Assembly (NCBI RefSeq): GCF_013359775.1
Contig: NZ_JABMCI010000034.1
Span: forward strand, 1-49,856
Source of the DNA: Cellulomonas humilata
GTDB lineage: Bacteria; Actinomycetota; Actinomycetes; Actinomycetales; Cellulomonadaceae
Length of the DNA stretch: 49,856 nt
Direction: 5' to 3'
The position numbers and the translations under genes were made by a program. The notes beneath the pieces are model-generated. The model searched no databases. It was given only the letters and a program-made list of their open reading frames with translations, and was not told the origin of the DNA. Shown here in pieces: positions 34,107 to 42,160 of this stretch; position 1 is the stretch's first letter; every line of letters begins with the position of its first letter.

Positions 34107-34684
34107 GTGCTCGCCACCCCGGGAAGCGTGGCGTCCAGCTCGTCCGGGTCGGGGACGCCGAGCACCGCGAACCGCGCTGCCGCGACAGTCGCGCGCAGGG
34201 TGGTGCTGACGAAGCCCACGATCGAGATCGCGTACAGCCACGACATGGGCATCCCCATCGCGGGCGAGCGCAGGATGCCCTGGGTGTGCATCAGCTCCCA
34301 CGCCTCGGCGGTGAGCAGGGCGCCGATCGCCGCGACCGTCAGGCAGGCGACCACCCGGACCACGCGGCGGACGGTGGGGTTGCGGACCGCGTCGATCGTC
34401 TCGATGGCGATGTGCGAGTCGCTGCTGACGAGGACGCCGGCGGTCACGAAGGTGAGCCAGACCAGGGAGAACCGGGCCAGCTCGCCGGTCCACGGCCACC
34501 CCTGCACCGGCAGGTAGCGCTGCGCGGCCTGCACCAGGACCAGGACGAAGATCAGCAGCATGGCGAGCACGCCGATGGCGAGCTCGATGACGGTGAGCGC
34601 GTGGACCGTGCGGGCCACCGGCCGGGGAGGGTCGGCGAAGAACGCGTGCAGCCGGCCTCCCGGCTGGGATGTGATGTTCGTCAC
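34103..34684 (-). CDS. TRAP transporter small permease, DctQ family
   Basis: The 193-residue protein has four membrane helices, beginning with VIELAIGVLAMLLIFVLVLV. The DctQ hallmark WTGELARFSLVWLTFVTAG comes next, then SHIAIETIDAV in the loop. It is the first gene of the 13-gene operon. GTG 34684 is chosen because the -10 hexamer TAGCGT lies exactly seven bases upstream and no ribosome-binding site is seen, which implies a leaderless mRNA; a start at 34732 would lie upstream of the promoter. Confidence 0.88.
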   Translation of the reverse strand: MTNITSQPGGRLHAFFADPPRPVARTVHALTVIELAIGVLAMLLIFVLVLVQAAQRYLPVQGWPWTGELARFSLVWLTFVTAGVLVSSDSHIAIETIDAVRNPTVRRVVRVVACLTVAAIGALLTAEAWELMHTQGILRSPAMGMPMSWLYAISIVGFVSTTLRATVAAARFAVLGVPDPDELDATLPGVAST

Positions 34685-34691
34685 AGCCGGG

Positions 34692-34721
34692 ACGCTATTG
34701 AGCCCGTGACAACCAGGGCAA
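34692..34721 (-). promoter_or_regulatory. Promoter of the 13-gene shikimate/protocatechuate operon
   Basis: On the minus strand TTGCCC (34721-34716) and TAGCGT (34697-34692) are 18 bp apart. The predicted start of transcription coincides with the GTG of dctQ, giving a leaderless message. The -35 hexamer falls inside the spacer of the inverted repeat at 34707-34731. Confidence 0.6.
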
Positions 34722-34731
34722 GGGGTTGTCA
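34707..34731. promoter_or_regulatory. Operator candidate TGACAACC-N9-GGTTGTCA between dctQ and LacI gene
   Basis: TGACAACC (34707-34714) and GGTTGTCA (34724-34731) are perfect complements with a nine-base spacer. The repeat straddles the -35 of the operon promoter and lies 29 bp before the divergent LacI gene. A repressor bound here would block the operon. The spacer is longer than in classical LacI operators, so another regulator is also possible. Confidence 0.6.
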
Positions 34732-34760
34732 AAAGTTGCCGAGATGGGTTGGCTGGCTGC

Positions 34761-35750
34761 GTGCGAGGCCCGACGATCTATGACGTCGCCAGTGCGGCGG
34801 GGGTGGCGACGTCCACCGTGTCCCGGGCGTTCTCCACGCCGTCACGGGTCGGCGCGGCGACGCGCGAGCACGTGCTGGCCGTCGCCGAGCAGCTGGGCTA
34901 CCGGCCCAACCCCCACGCCCGCGCCCTGCTCTCCGACCACCACTCCACCGTGGCGATGGTCGTCTCCGACATCACCAACCCGCACTACTTCGAGCTGATC
35001 CGCGGGGCGGAGATGCGGGCCAAGGCCTCCGAGCACACCCTCGTGCTGGTCAACGCGGAGGAGTCCGCCCGCATCGAGCTCGAGCAGATCCAGCGCCTCC
35101 TCCCGTCGGTGGACGGCTTCGTGCTGGCCGCCAGCAGGCTCCCGGACGAGAACCTGGCCCACCTGGCCGCGCAACGGCCGGTGGTGCTGGTCAGCCGCGA
35201 GCTGCCCGGTCTGCCGTGCGCGCTGCTGGACCACGTGGACGGCTGCCGGCAGATCGTGCAGCACCTGGACTCGCTCGGGCACCGTCACCTCGTCTACCTG
35301 GCCGGCCCCCGCAGCTCCTGGATGGCCAGCACCCGGTGGTCGGCGCTGCGCACGGCCGCGGACGAGGCCGGCATGCGTGCCGACCGGGTCGGCCCGTTCA
35401 CACCCAAGGTGGCACAGGGCGGCCTCGCGGCCGATGCGGCTCTGGTGACGGGCGCGACCGCCTTCGTGGCGCACAACGACCTGCTCGCGATCGGTGTGGT
35501 GCAGCGCCTGCAGCAGCGCATGGTCCGGGTTCCGGCGGACGTCTCCGTCGTCGGCTTCGACGACATCTTCGCCGCCGACCTCTGCACCCCGCGCCTGACG
35601 ACCCTGGGCGGCGCACACGCCGACGTGGGGCGGGCCGCGGTCGAGATCCTGCTCAAGGCCGCGGTGCGGGGAACGGCCGACGGGCCACCGGTCCGCGTGG
35701 TCCTGCCGACCGAGCTGCGACTGCGCGAGTCCACCGGACCTGTCGCTTGA
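34761..35750 (+). CDS. LacI-family regulator divergent from the shikimate/protocatechuate operon
   Basis: The 329-residue protein has an N-terminal HTH (YDVASAAGVATSTVSRAF, about residues 6-23), a hinge (YRPNPHARALLS) and a ligand-binding core with VAMVVSDITNPHYFELIRGAE and VVGFDDIFAADLCTPRLTTL. GTG 34761 is chosen because LacI proteins of this group begin with VRGPTIYDVA; the TTG at 34749 is less likely. Its 76-bp gap to dctQ holds the inverted repeat and the operon promoter, so it probably senses shikimate, quinate, protocatechuate or a downstream intermediate. Aromatic pathways are more often run by IclR or LysR proteins, so this pairing is somewhat unusual. Confidence 0.9.
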   Translation: MRGPTIYDVASAAGVATSTVSRAFSTPSRVGAATREHVLAVAEQLGYRPNPHARALLSDHHSTVAMVVSDITNPHYFELIRGAEMRAKASEHTLVLVNAEESARIELEQIQRLLPSVDGFVLAASRLPDENLAHLAAQRPVVLVSRELPGLPCALLDHVDGCRQIVQHLDSLGHRHLVYLAGPRSSWMASTRWSALRTAADEAGMRADRVGPFTPKVAQGGLAADAALVTGATAFVAHNDLLAIGVVQRLQQRMVRVPADVSVVGFDDIFAADLCTPRLTTLGGAHADVGRAAVEILLKAAVRGTADGPPVRVVLPTELRLRESTGPVA

Positions 35751-35893
35751 CGAGCGCCGGCACCACGTCGACCTGCTAGGGGTGCAGGGGGACGCCGGAG
35801 GGGCCACGCGGTTCGAGCTCTCGGGCATTCCTTCGGGAAGCAGTGCGCGCGGCACGCGAGCGCCGGGAATAGCGGAACCGCGGCGCTTTTCGG

Positions 35894-35920
35894 CTCAAGC
35901 CGGGCGTCGCAGACACCGAT
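35894..35920 (+). promoter_or_regulatory. Possible FliA (sigma-28)-type promoter of the DUF4214 gene
   Basis: CTCA (35894-35897), 17 bp, then ACCGAT (35915-35920). This resembles the actinobacterial motility promoter pattern CTCA-N15-17-GCCGAA and the GCCGATAA -10 of sigma-28 promoters. It lies 37 bp before the start codon, which has its own GGAGG site. Confidence 0.45.
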
Positions 35921-35956
35921 GTTTCAGGCAAGTCACCCACGTTCCTCGGAGGATCC

Positions 35957-38197
35957 GTGCCCGCGCTCACCCTGCCGTCACGACTCGGCCTGCGAGCCGC
36001 GGCGCTCGTCGCCGCCGGCGCGGTCGCGCTCGTCGGCGCCGTGCCGACCTCGGCCGGTGCGACGGCCCCCACCACGGCCCACAGCGCCGTCGGGCTCGTC
36101 GTCCCCGTCGGGACCCTGTCGGCGGGCTGGAACGTCGACGGCTCGGGCTACTGGCTCACCGCGACCTCGAACAGTGCCGACGTCGCGCACTGGACCTACC
36201 AGCTCGAGGGCGAGCCGGTGAAGGCCGTCCTGGGGACCGACGCCCGGCACATGACCGGCTACCTTGGCCGCCCGAGCGACGGGACCTACGACGCGACCGT
36301 CTGGGCGCGGAACGCGGGCGGCGCCCTGCTCGGCACCGTGACGCTGGTCGTCACCGTCGCGACCCCGGCGGGCTTCGTCGAGCACCTGGACTCCGGAGGC
36401 GGCTTCTACGACGGCGCCGTGGAGATCGGGTTCGGCGCCAACCACTCGGACGTCGCGCGGTGGACCTATCAGATCGACGACGGCCGCAGCGTGGAGTTCG
36501 CAGCGACCGACGCCCGGCACGCGACCGTGCGTCTGACGTCGCCTCCTGCCGGGGACCACACCGTCACTGTCCGCGCGTGGGACGACGCGGGAGCGCTGGT
36601 CGGGATCGGGGCCTGGGACCTCGACACGGAGGTGCCTCCCGCCGGCGCCGAGGTGCTGCACTCGTGGTACTCCACCTGGCCCGACGAGCACCACTACGAG
36701 CTCGGCTACACGGCGCTGCACTCGGACGTGGCGCAGTGGTCCTACCGGCTCGACGGCGGCCCGGCGACGGTGTTCCCCGGCAGCGCGCTGCGCGAGGCGG
36801 TGCTGAAGCTGGCGCTCGCCGACGGCGACCACACCGTCGTCGTCCAGGCCCGTGACGACCGGGGCGCCCTCGTCGGCGTCAAGACCTGGAGCATCGCTGT
36901 CGGGACGCCGTGGATCGGGGTCTCGATCCTCGACTCCGGCGGCGGCCCGCGCGAGAACGGCTGGGAGCTCGGCTTCGAGGCCGAGAACGCCGACATCGCG
37001 CACTGGACCTACCAGCTGGACGACGCTCCGGTGACCGAGCTGAAGGGCACCGACCCCCGCCACGCCTCCGTCGTGCTGCCCGACGTGGAAGGGGGCTCCC
37101 ACACGCTGTTCGCGTGGGCCCGCACCGCGCGCGGCGAGCTCGTGGGCATCTCCGGCTGGAACCTGAACGCCGACGACCCGGCTCCGCTGCTGGTCGCTCT
37201 GGGGTACGGAGGCGGACCGATCACGTGCGTGGGCGGTCAGCTCGTGGGTGCCGAGTTCGGGTGGGGGTACGACTCGATCCTCGGAGCGCCCGGCACACCG
37301 CAGGAGCAGGAGCAGCAGTCGCGCGACGGCATCGAGTCGGTGACCTTGACGCAGGGTGGTCACCCGGTGACCGGCGTCCACGACCTGGCCGCGGGTGACC
37401 TGATCGTGAAGGTCGTCGTCCGGGACGGCTACCAGTACGACCCCTCGCGCCTGGGCGCGACGACGACCGAGGACGGGAACGTCGTCACGATCGTCTGGAG
37501 GATCCCGCCGTACGCCGGGCAGTGCGCCCCGGTCGTCGCCCCGGCGCCGCCCGCCCCGGCGCCGCCCGCCCCGGCGGTGGACCCGGTCCAGGCCTACGTC
37601 ACGAAGGTCTACAGCGACCTCTTCGGGCGAACCCCCGACGCGGTGGGACTCACCAGCTGGTCGGCGAGCCTGCGGACGGGGACGCCCTACGGTCAGGTGG
37701 CGAACGGGATCACGTACTCCGACGAGTACCGCGGGCGGATGATCGCCGAGGCGTACGCGACGTACCTCGACCGTGGGCCCGATCCGGCGGGCGCCGCCGA
37801 CTGGCTGTCCGCCATGCGCTCCGGTCTGCACATCGAGCAGATGCAGGCCGGCTTCATCTCGTCGCCCGAGTACTACGCCCGTGGCGGCGGCACGGACACG
37901 GGGTGGATCGTCCGGCTGTACACGAAGGTGCTGGGCCGCGCCCCCGCCGCGAGCGAGATCGCGTTCTGGCAGGGACGGCTCAACGCCGGCACCAGCCGGG
38001 AGTCGGTCGCCCGTGGGTTCCTGTACTCCGACGAGCACCTGACGAGCGTCGTCGACGGGTACTACGGGACGCTCCTGCGGCGGGGCATCGACCCCACCGG
38101 CCGGCAGACGTGGGTCAGCGCGATCCAGCAGGGAGCGCGCGACGAGGAGATCATCGCGTCCATCGTCGCGAGTGCGGAGTACCGCGCAAAGGTGTGA
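35957..38197 (+). CDS. Secreted repeat protein with DUF4214-type C-terminal region
   Basis: The 746-residue protein has an Ala-rich signal peptide (about 1-36). Four beta-rich repeats of some 90 residues follow, each with a core like SADVAHWTYQL, HSDVARWTYQI, HSDVAQWSYRL or NADIAHWTYQL. Then come a distinct domain with two Cys (about 405-525), a Pro-Ala linker and three copies of a DUF4214-like unit (about 545-746, YSDLFGRTPDAVGLTSW, YATYLDRGPDPAGAADW, YGTLLRRGIDPTGRQTW). It is exported and probably wall-attached or S-layer-like. DUF4214 proteins often accompany motility or adhesion genes, and the upstream FliA-like promoter fits that. GTG 35957 has GGAGG upstream. Confidence 0.8.
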   Translation: MPALTLPSRLGLRAAALVAAGAVALVGAVPTSAGATAPTTAHSAVGLVVPVGTLSAGWNVDGSGYWLTATSNSADVAHWTYQLEGEPVKAVLGTDARHMTGYLGRPSDGTYDATVWARNAGGALLGTVTLVVTVATPAGFVEHLDSGGGFYDGAVEIGFGANHSDVARWTYQIDDGRSVEFAATDARHATVRLTSPPAGDHTVTVRAWDDAGALVGIGAWDLDTEVPPAGAEVLHSWYSTWPDEHHYELGYTALHSDVAQWSYRLDGGPATVFPGSALREAVLKLALADGDHTVVVQARDDRGALVGVKTWSIAVGTPWIGVSILDSGGGPRENGWELGFEAENADIAHWTYQLDDAPVTELKGTDPRHASVVLPDVEGGSHTLFAWARTARGELVGISGWNLNADDPAPLLVALGYGGGPITCVGGQLVGAEFGWGYDSILGAPGTPQEQEQQSRDGIESVTLTQGGHPVTGVHDLAAGDLIVKVVVRDGYQYDPSRLGATTTEDGNVVTIVWRIPPYAGQCAPVVAPAPPAPAPPAPAVDPVQAYVTKVYSDLFGRTPDAVGLTSWSASLRTGTPYGQVANGITYSDEYRGRMIAEAYATYLDRGPDPAGAADWLSAMRSGLHIEQMQAGFISSPEYYARGGGTDTGWIVRLYTKVLGRAPAASEIAFWQGRLNAGTSRESVARGFLYSDEHLTSVVDGYYGTLLRRGIDPTGRQTWVSAIQQGARDEEIIASIVASAEYRAKV

Positions 38198-38334
38198 CGG
38201 TCCCCGGCGCGACTGTCCGATGTGCGCCGTTTCGCCCGGTCATTCCCTCGTCGAACAGGGTGCCGTGCTGCGAGGATCGTGGGTGGTGCTCGGTCGGCAT
38301 GCCGGGCACCGCCCAGGGGGGGCCGGAGGCTGCG

Positions 38335-41133
38335 ATGGCGCAGGGGATGCAGGCCGTCGCCGCTGCCGTGATCGAGTCGGGTGTGCCGGCTGCGCGGCGG
38401 GGCGTCGTTCGTCGCGCGCTCATGAGCGCGCTCGACGACGTGCTGGAGGCGGGGACGGGCATCGTCGTCGGACCCCGCGGGTCGGGGAAGACGACGGTGC
38501 TGGCCCAGTGGGCTGCCTCGTGCGGGCTGCCTGTGGTGTGGGCGCGCTGCACGCGCGCGGGGATCTCGGTGCGGTCGGGCTCGCGCGCGGTGACTCTCAC
38601 GCCGACCGAGGTCAGCGGGGTGCTGAGGGCCTGCGCCGGGCCGACCCTGCTGGTGCTCGACGACGTGCACGAGCTCCTGGGCGCCGGTGCCGCTGCCGAG
38701 CTGGAGCAGCTGTTGCTCACGTCGGCACCCACCGTCCACGTCGTGATGGGAACGCGACGCCAGCCCACGTTCACGCTCGCCCGTTCCGAGATCGACCCGC
38801 CCGTCGTCGTCACCGGGGCGGACCTGCGGATGCGCACGTGGGAGGTGGACCGGCTGTTCCGCGACGTGTACGGGCACCCGCTGACGACGGACGACGTGGA
38901 GACGCTCACCCACGAGACGGAGGGGTGGGCTGCCGCGGTCCACCTGTTCCAGCGGGCGACCGACGGCCTGCTCCCGGCCGACCGCCGCCGGGCCGTCCGG
39001 TCCATGCGGGGCGACCCGCACTACGCGCGCGACTACCTCGTCGGTGAGGTGCTCGCGGAGCTGGATCGACCGCTGGTGCAGCTGCTGCACTGGGGCTCTG
39101 TGTTCGACGAGCTCACCGCCGACCGCTGCGACGCCCTGACCAGGGAGATCAGCGGGGCCGACGGCGCGCCGCAGGCAACCGGGCTGCTGCGCGAGCTGGA
39201 GTGCACGTGGTCGCTGGCGAGCACCGAGGACGGTGTGCACTACCGGTTGCCGCGCGTGCTGCACCAGCACCTGCGGGCGGCGCACGCCGAGCACCTGGGT
39301 GCCTCCGCGCGGATCTGGCACGACCGCGCGCAGGCCGTCCTCGCCGACGAGCCGCCGCCGCGCACCGACGCCGGACGCGCCGCGACGTGGGCCGAGTTCG
39401 ACGGGATCGAGGTCCCGGTGGACGGGCACGAGTGGGTCGGGCTGGTCCGTGCCGCCCTCCGCCGCGACCCGGCAGCGCAGGCCGAGCGGGCCCATCGGCT
39501 CGGGGGGACCGGCGGTGCGCTCGCGGAGGGCCTGTGCCTGCTGCTCGCGGGACGGCAGCACGAGGCTGCGGCACCGCTGCGGCGGGCCGCCGCGGACCCG
39601 GACGGGCCGCGGCCGCTGGTGCTCGGTGCCGCGCTCGCCGAGGCCGCGCTGGCCGGCGGCCGTCTGGGTGCGGTCCTGCGCACGATCGACCGGGTGCAGG
39701 GGGAGGCCGACCGGCAGGGCCTGACCTGGCTGGCCCGGTTGGCGCACGGTCTCATCGTCGGGCTCGACGGCACGGGTGCCGCTCGCGCGCAGTCCCGCGC
39801 GTTCGCCGCCGACCGGCAGGCGGACCACGACCCCTGGGGGTCTGCGCTGGTCCTGACGTGGTCGGCGCTCGCCGGCCTCTCGCTGGGCGCGGCCGAGCCG
39901 GACGCCTGGGAGGAGCTGGTGCGGCGGTGGCAGGCGCTCGACGCGGCGGTGCCCGCGGCGTGGGCCCGCGCCTGCTACGCGGTCACGGCGGCCGCGCAGC
40001 AGCTCCCGGACGCGGGGCAGGACGCACGCGTGGCGGAGGCCGTCGCCCGCGCGGCCGGCGTCCCCGGTGCCCTCGCCTACGCGTACGCCGCGCTGGCGGC
40101 CACCGACCCCGAGGACGGTGGCGAGCTGGCCGCTCTGGCCGAGTCGTCCGGGCTCGAGACGGGGGTGGACATGCGGCCGGTCCGGGCCGTCGGGCTGTGC
40201 GGCGGGCGGGTGCCGGTCCGGCCGGCACCCCCCGCGCGCGTGCCGGCCGTGCCGACGCCCGTGGGTCGTCGTGTCGGTCCCGGCCCGGCCGAGGCGGAGG
40301 ACCGGGCGCCGGAGCTGCACGTCCGCTGCCTGGGGGAGTTCCGGGTGGCCGTCGACGGCTCGGCGGTGGACCTGTCCGGGGTGCGGCCCCGGGCGCGCAG
40401 CGCGCTGCGCATGCTCGCCCTGCACGCCGGCCGACCCGTGCACCGCGAGCAGCTGGCCGAGGCGCTGTGGTCGGAGCTCGACCCGCGGGCGGCGATGCAC
40501 AACCTGCACGTCAGCATCTCGGCGGTGCGCCGGGCGCTCGAGCCGCGGGTGCCCACGCGCTCCAGCCGACTGGTCGTCCGCGACGGCGAGGCGTACACCC
40601 TGGTGCTCCGGCCGGGGTCCCGGTGCGACGTCGACGAGCTGGAGCGCGCCGTCCGTGGCTCGGCGCGGCGGCGCGCGACGGGGGACAGCGATGCCGCCGC
40701 GGACGAGCTGGGGCGGGTGCTGGACCTCTACGGCGGGGACCTGCTCCCGGAGGACGGGCCGGCCGAGTGGGTGGTCGCGCCGCGCGCGCGCCTCCGCCTG
40801 ATGGTGGCCGACGCAGCCGCCGACCTGGCGCAGCTGGAGCTCGACCGCGGACGACCGGAGCAGGCGATCGCGGCGGCGGCGCGCAGCATCGAGCTCGACG
40901 AGTGCCGCGACCACGCCTGGCGCCTGCTCGTGGCCGCCTACACGGCATCGGGGGACGCGGCCGCGGCGCACCGCGCGACGTCCGGCTACCGCGCGATGCT
41001 CGACGCGCTCGGCATCCCGACCCTCCCGGCCACCCCTGCCCTCGCGCCGTCCGCCGAGGTCACGTCCGGCCGCGGAACTCCACCTCGGCGATCGCCACGT
41101 ACGTCTCCGGTGTCGCCCGGTACGTGGAGCTGA
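38335..41133 (+). CDS. Large regulator: MalT-like NTPase with C-terminal SARP-type DNA-binding and BTAD domains
   Basis: The 932-residue protein begins with a STAND-type NTPase: P-loop GPRGSGKTT (46-54), Walker B LLVLDDVHEL (105-114), and the MalT-like segment around LTHETEGWAAAVHLFQ. A helical TPR-like middle follows. Near residue 660 an OmpR-type winged helix starts (CLGEFRVAVDGSAVDLSG), then a bacterial transcriptional activation domain (about 765-905). Classical SARPs such as AfsR carry the winged helix first; here it is last, where MalT has its LuxR domain. It converges on the injection-system operon and overlaps its last gene by 74 bp, so it is a candidate controller. ATG 38335 has GGAGG at 38325-38329. 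Confidence 0.85.
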   Translation: MAQGMQAVAAAVIESGVPAARRGVVRRALMSALDDVLEAGTGIVVGPRGSGKTTVLAQWAASCGLPVVWARCTRAGISVRSGSRAVTLTPTEVSGVLRACAGPTLLVLDDVHELLGAGAAAELEQLLLTSAPTVHVVMGTRRQPTFTLARSEIDPPVVVTGADLRMRTWEVDRLFRDVYGHPLTTDDVETLTHETEGWAAAVHLFQRATDGLLPADRRRAVRSMRGDPHYARDYLVGEVLAELDRPLVQLLHWGSVFDELTADRCDALTREISGADGAPQATGLLRELECTWSLASTEDGVHYRLPRVLHQHLRAAHAEHLGASARIWHDRAQAVLADEPPPRTDAGRAATWAEFDGIEVPVDGHEWVGLVRAALRRDPAAQAERAHRLGGTGGALAEGLCLLLAGRQHEAAAPLRRAAADPDGPRPLVLGAALAEAALAGGRLGAVLRTIDRVQGEADRQGLTWLARLAHGLIVGLDGTGAARAQSRAFAADRQADHDPWGSALVLTWSALAGLSLGAAEPDAWEELVRRWQALDAAVPAAWARACYAVTAAAQQLPDAGQDARVAEAVARAAGVPGALAYAYAALAATDPEDGGELAALAESSGLETGVDMRPVRAVGLCGGRVPVRPAPPARVPAVPTPVGRRVGPGPAEAEDRAPELHVRCLGEFRVAVDGSAVDLSGVRPRARSALRMLALHAGRPVHREQLAEALWSELDPRAAMHNLHVSISAVRRALEPRVPTRSSRLVVRDGEAYTLVLRPGSRCDVDELERAVRGSARRRATGDSDAAADELGRVLDLYGGDLLPEDGPAEWVVAPRARLRLMVADAAADLAQLELDRGRPEQAIAAAARSIELDECRDHAWRLLVAAYTASGDAAAAHRATSGYRAMLDALGIPTLPATPALAPSAEVTSGRGTPPRRSPRTSPVSPGTWS

Positions 41134-42160
41134 TCGTCAGGCGCACACCGACGACGTCGTCGATGCCGACGGCGGCGCTCTGGAGCCCCACCCGGTCGGC
41201 GAGGGGGATCTCGACCACCTGCTGCGTGCCGGCGGCGGTGATCGCCGTCAGAGTCAGCACCTGCGGGCTCGAGCCCGTCAGGTACTCCTTCTCGACGGTC
41301 GACGCACCCGCGTGGACGATCACGCGGGTGAGCCGGAACGGCTGCGCGAACGGCAGGTCGAGGTACTGGCCCACGCCGTCGCCGGGGTCCGCCGGGCTCC
41401 AGGCGAGGTTCGTGGCACCGTCGCGGGCCTGCGACGCCGGGCGGTCGGCGCGCGCGCTCGACGCGACGACGTCGGTCGGGTTCACGGCGACGTTGCCCTG
41501 CACCCGGTCGACCACGGTGATCCGGGCGCGCTCGATCTCGGGCCGGAAGGCGAGCCCGAGGCCGACGAGTGCGCCGAGGACGACCACCGCGACCACCGGG
41601 CGCGTCGGGAAGCGTCGCCGGCGCAGCGTCGGGCGGTAGCCGGCCACCGGGCCGTGCTTCGGCTCGGGCCGCCACAGCCTGCTCCACCACGACCGGCGCG
41701 CCTGGACGCGTGCGTCGGCGAGGCTCGCTCCGCAGCGCCGGCAGAACTTGCGGCTGGCGGCGTTGCCGGCGCCGCAGGTCCCGCACACCAGGTCGCCCGG
41801 GGAGGGCTCAGGCTCGTCGAGCGCGGCCGGTCGTGGCGTGGGTGCCGGCTTCGGCACACCGGGGCGGACGGCGGCGGGTTGCTGCGACCGGGCCTCCGGG
41901 GGTGCGGGAGGCGGTGTCGCGAGCAGCGCTGCGGCGGCGACGGGTGCGTCCTGCGGTCCGGCCTCGCGGCGCGCCGGGGGCGCGGTCTCGTTCGGGAGCG
42001 CGGTGGGCGGGGGCTCGGTCGCCGGTTCCTCGGGGGGTGCGGCCTCGGCTCCCGGCGACACCTCCGGCGCACCGGCGTCCCACACGAGGTACGCGCCGCA
42101 CACGCCGCAGAACTGCTCGTCGGCCTTGCTGGCACTGCCGCACTGCGGGCAGACGATCAC
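41060..42160 (-). CDS. Membrane protein with two zinc ribbons and discoidin-like domain, CisA-like, end of eCIS operon
   Basis: The 366-residue protein has a zinc ribbon at the N-terminus (Cys4, 7, 18, 21), a long Pro/Ala linker, a second zinc ribbon (Cys126, 129, 140, 143), an Arg-rich stretch, one membrane helix (about 188-206) and an outer beta-sandwich of discoidin/NADase-type glycan-binding style (about 225-366). Positive charges before the helix put the ribbons in the cytoplasm and the C-terminus outside. Position after the tail protein I gene and architecture recall CisA, which tethers the Streptomyces injection system to the membrane. The homology is inferred from layout. GTG 42160 overlaps the upstream stop by four bases. 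Confidence 0.78.
   Translation of the reverse strand: MIVCPQCGSASKADEQFCGVCGAYLVWDAGAPEVSPGAEAAPPEEPATEPPPTALPNETAPPARREAGPQDAPVAAAALLATPPPAPPEARSQQPAAVRPGVPKPAPTPRPAALDEPEPSPGDLVCGTCGAGNAASRKFCRRCGASLADARVQARRSWWSRLWRPEPKHGPVAGYRPTLRRRRFPTRPVVAVVVLGALVGLGLAFRPEIERARITVVDRVQGNVAVNPTDVVASSARADRPASQARDGATNLAWSPADPGDGVGQYLDLPFAQPFRLTRVIVHAGASTVEKEYLTGSSPQVLTLTAITAAGTQQVVEIPLADRVGLQSAAVGIDDVVGVRLTISSTYRATPETYVAIAEVEFRGRT

Noticed and set aside
38062..40971. Minus-strand open frame of about 970 codons opposite the MalT/SARP-type regulator
   Set aside because: No recognisable domain and biased composition; the plus-strand protein has clear P-loop, winged-helix and BTAD segments.
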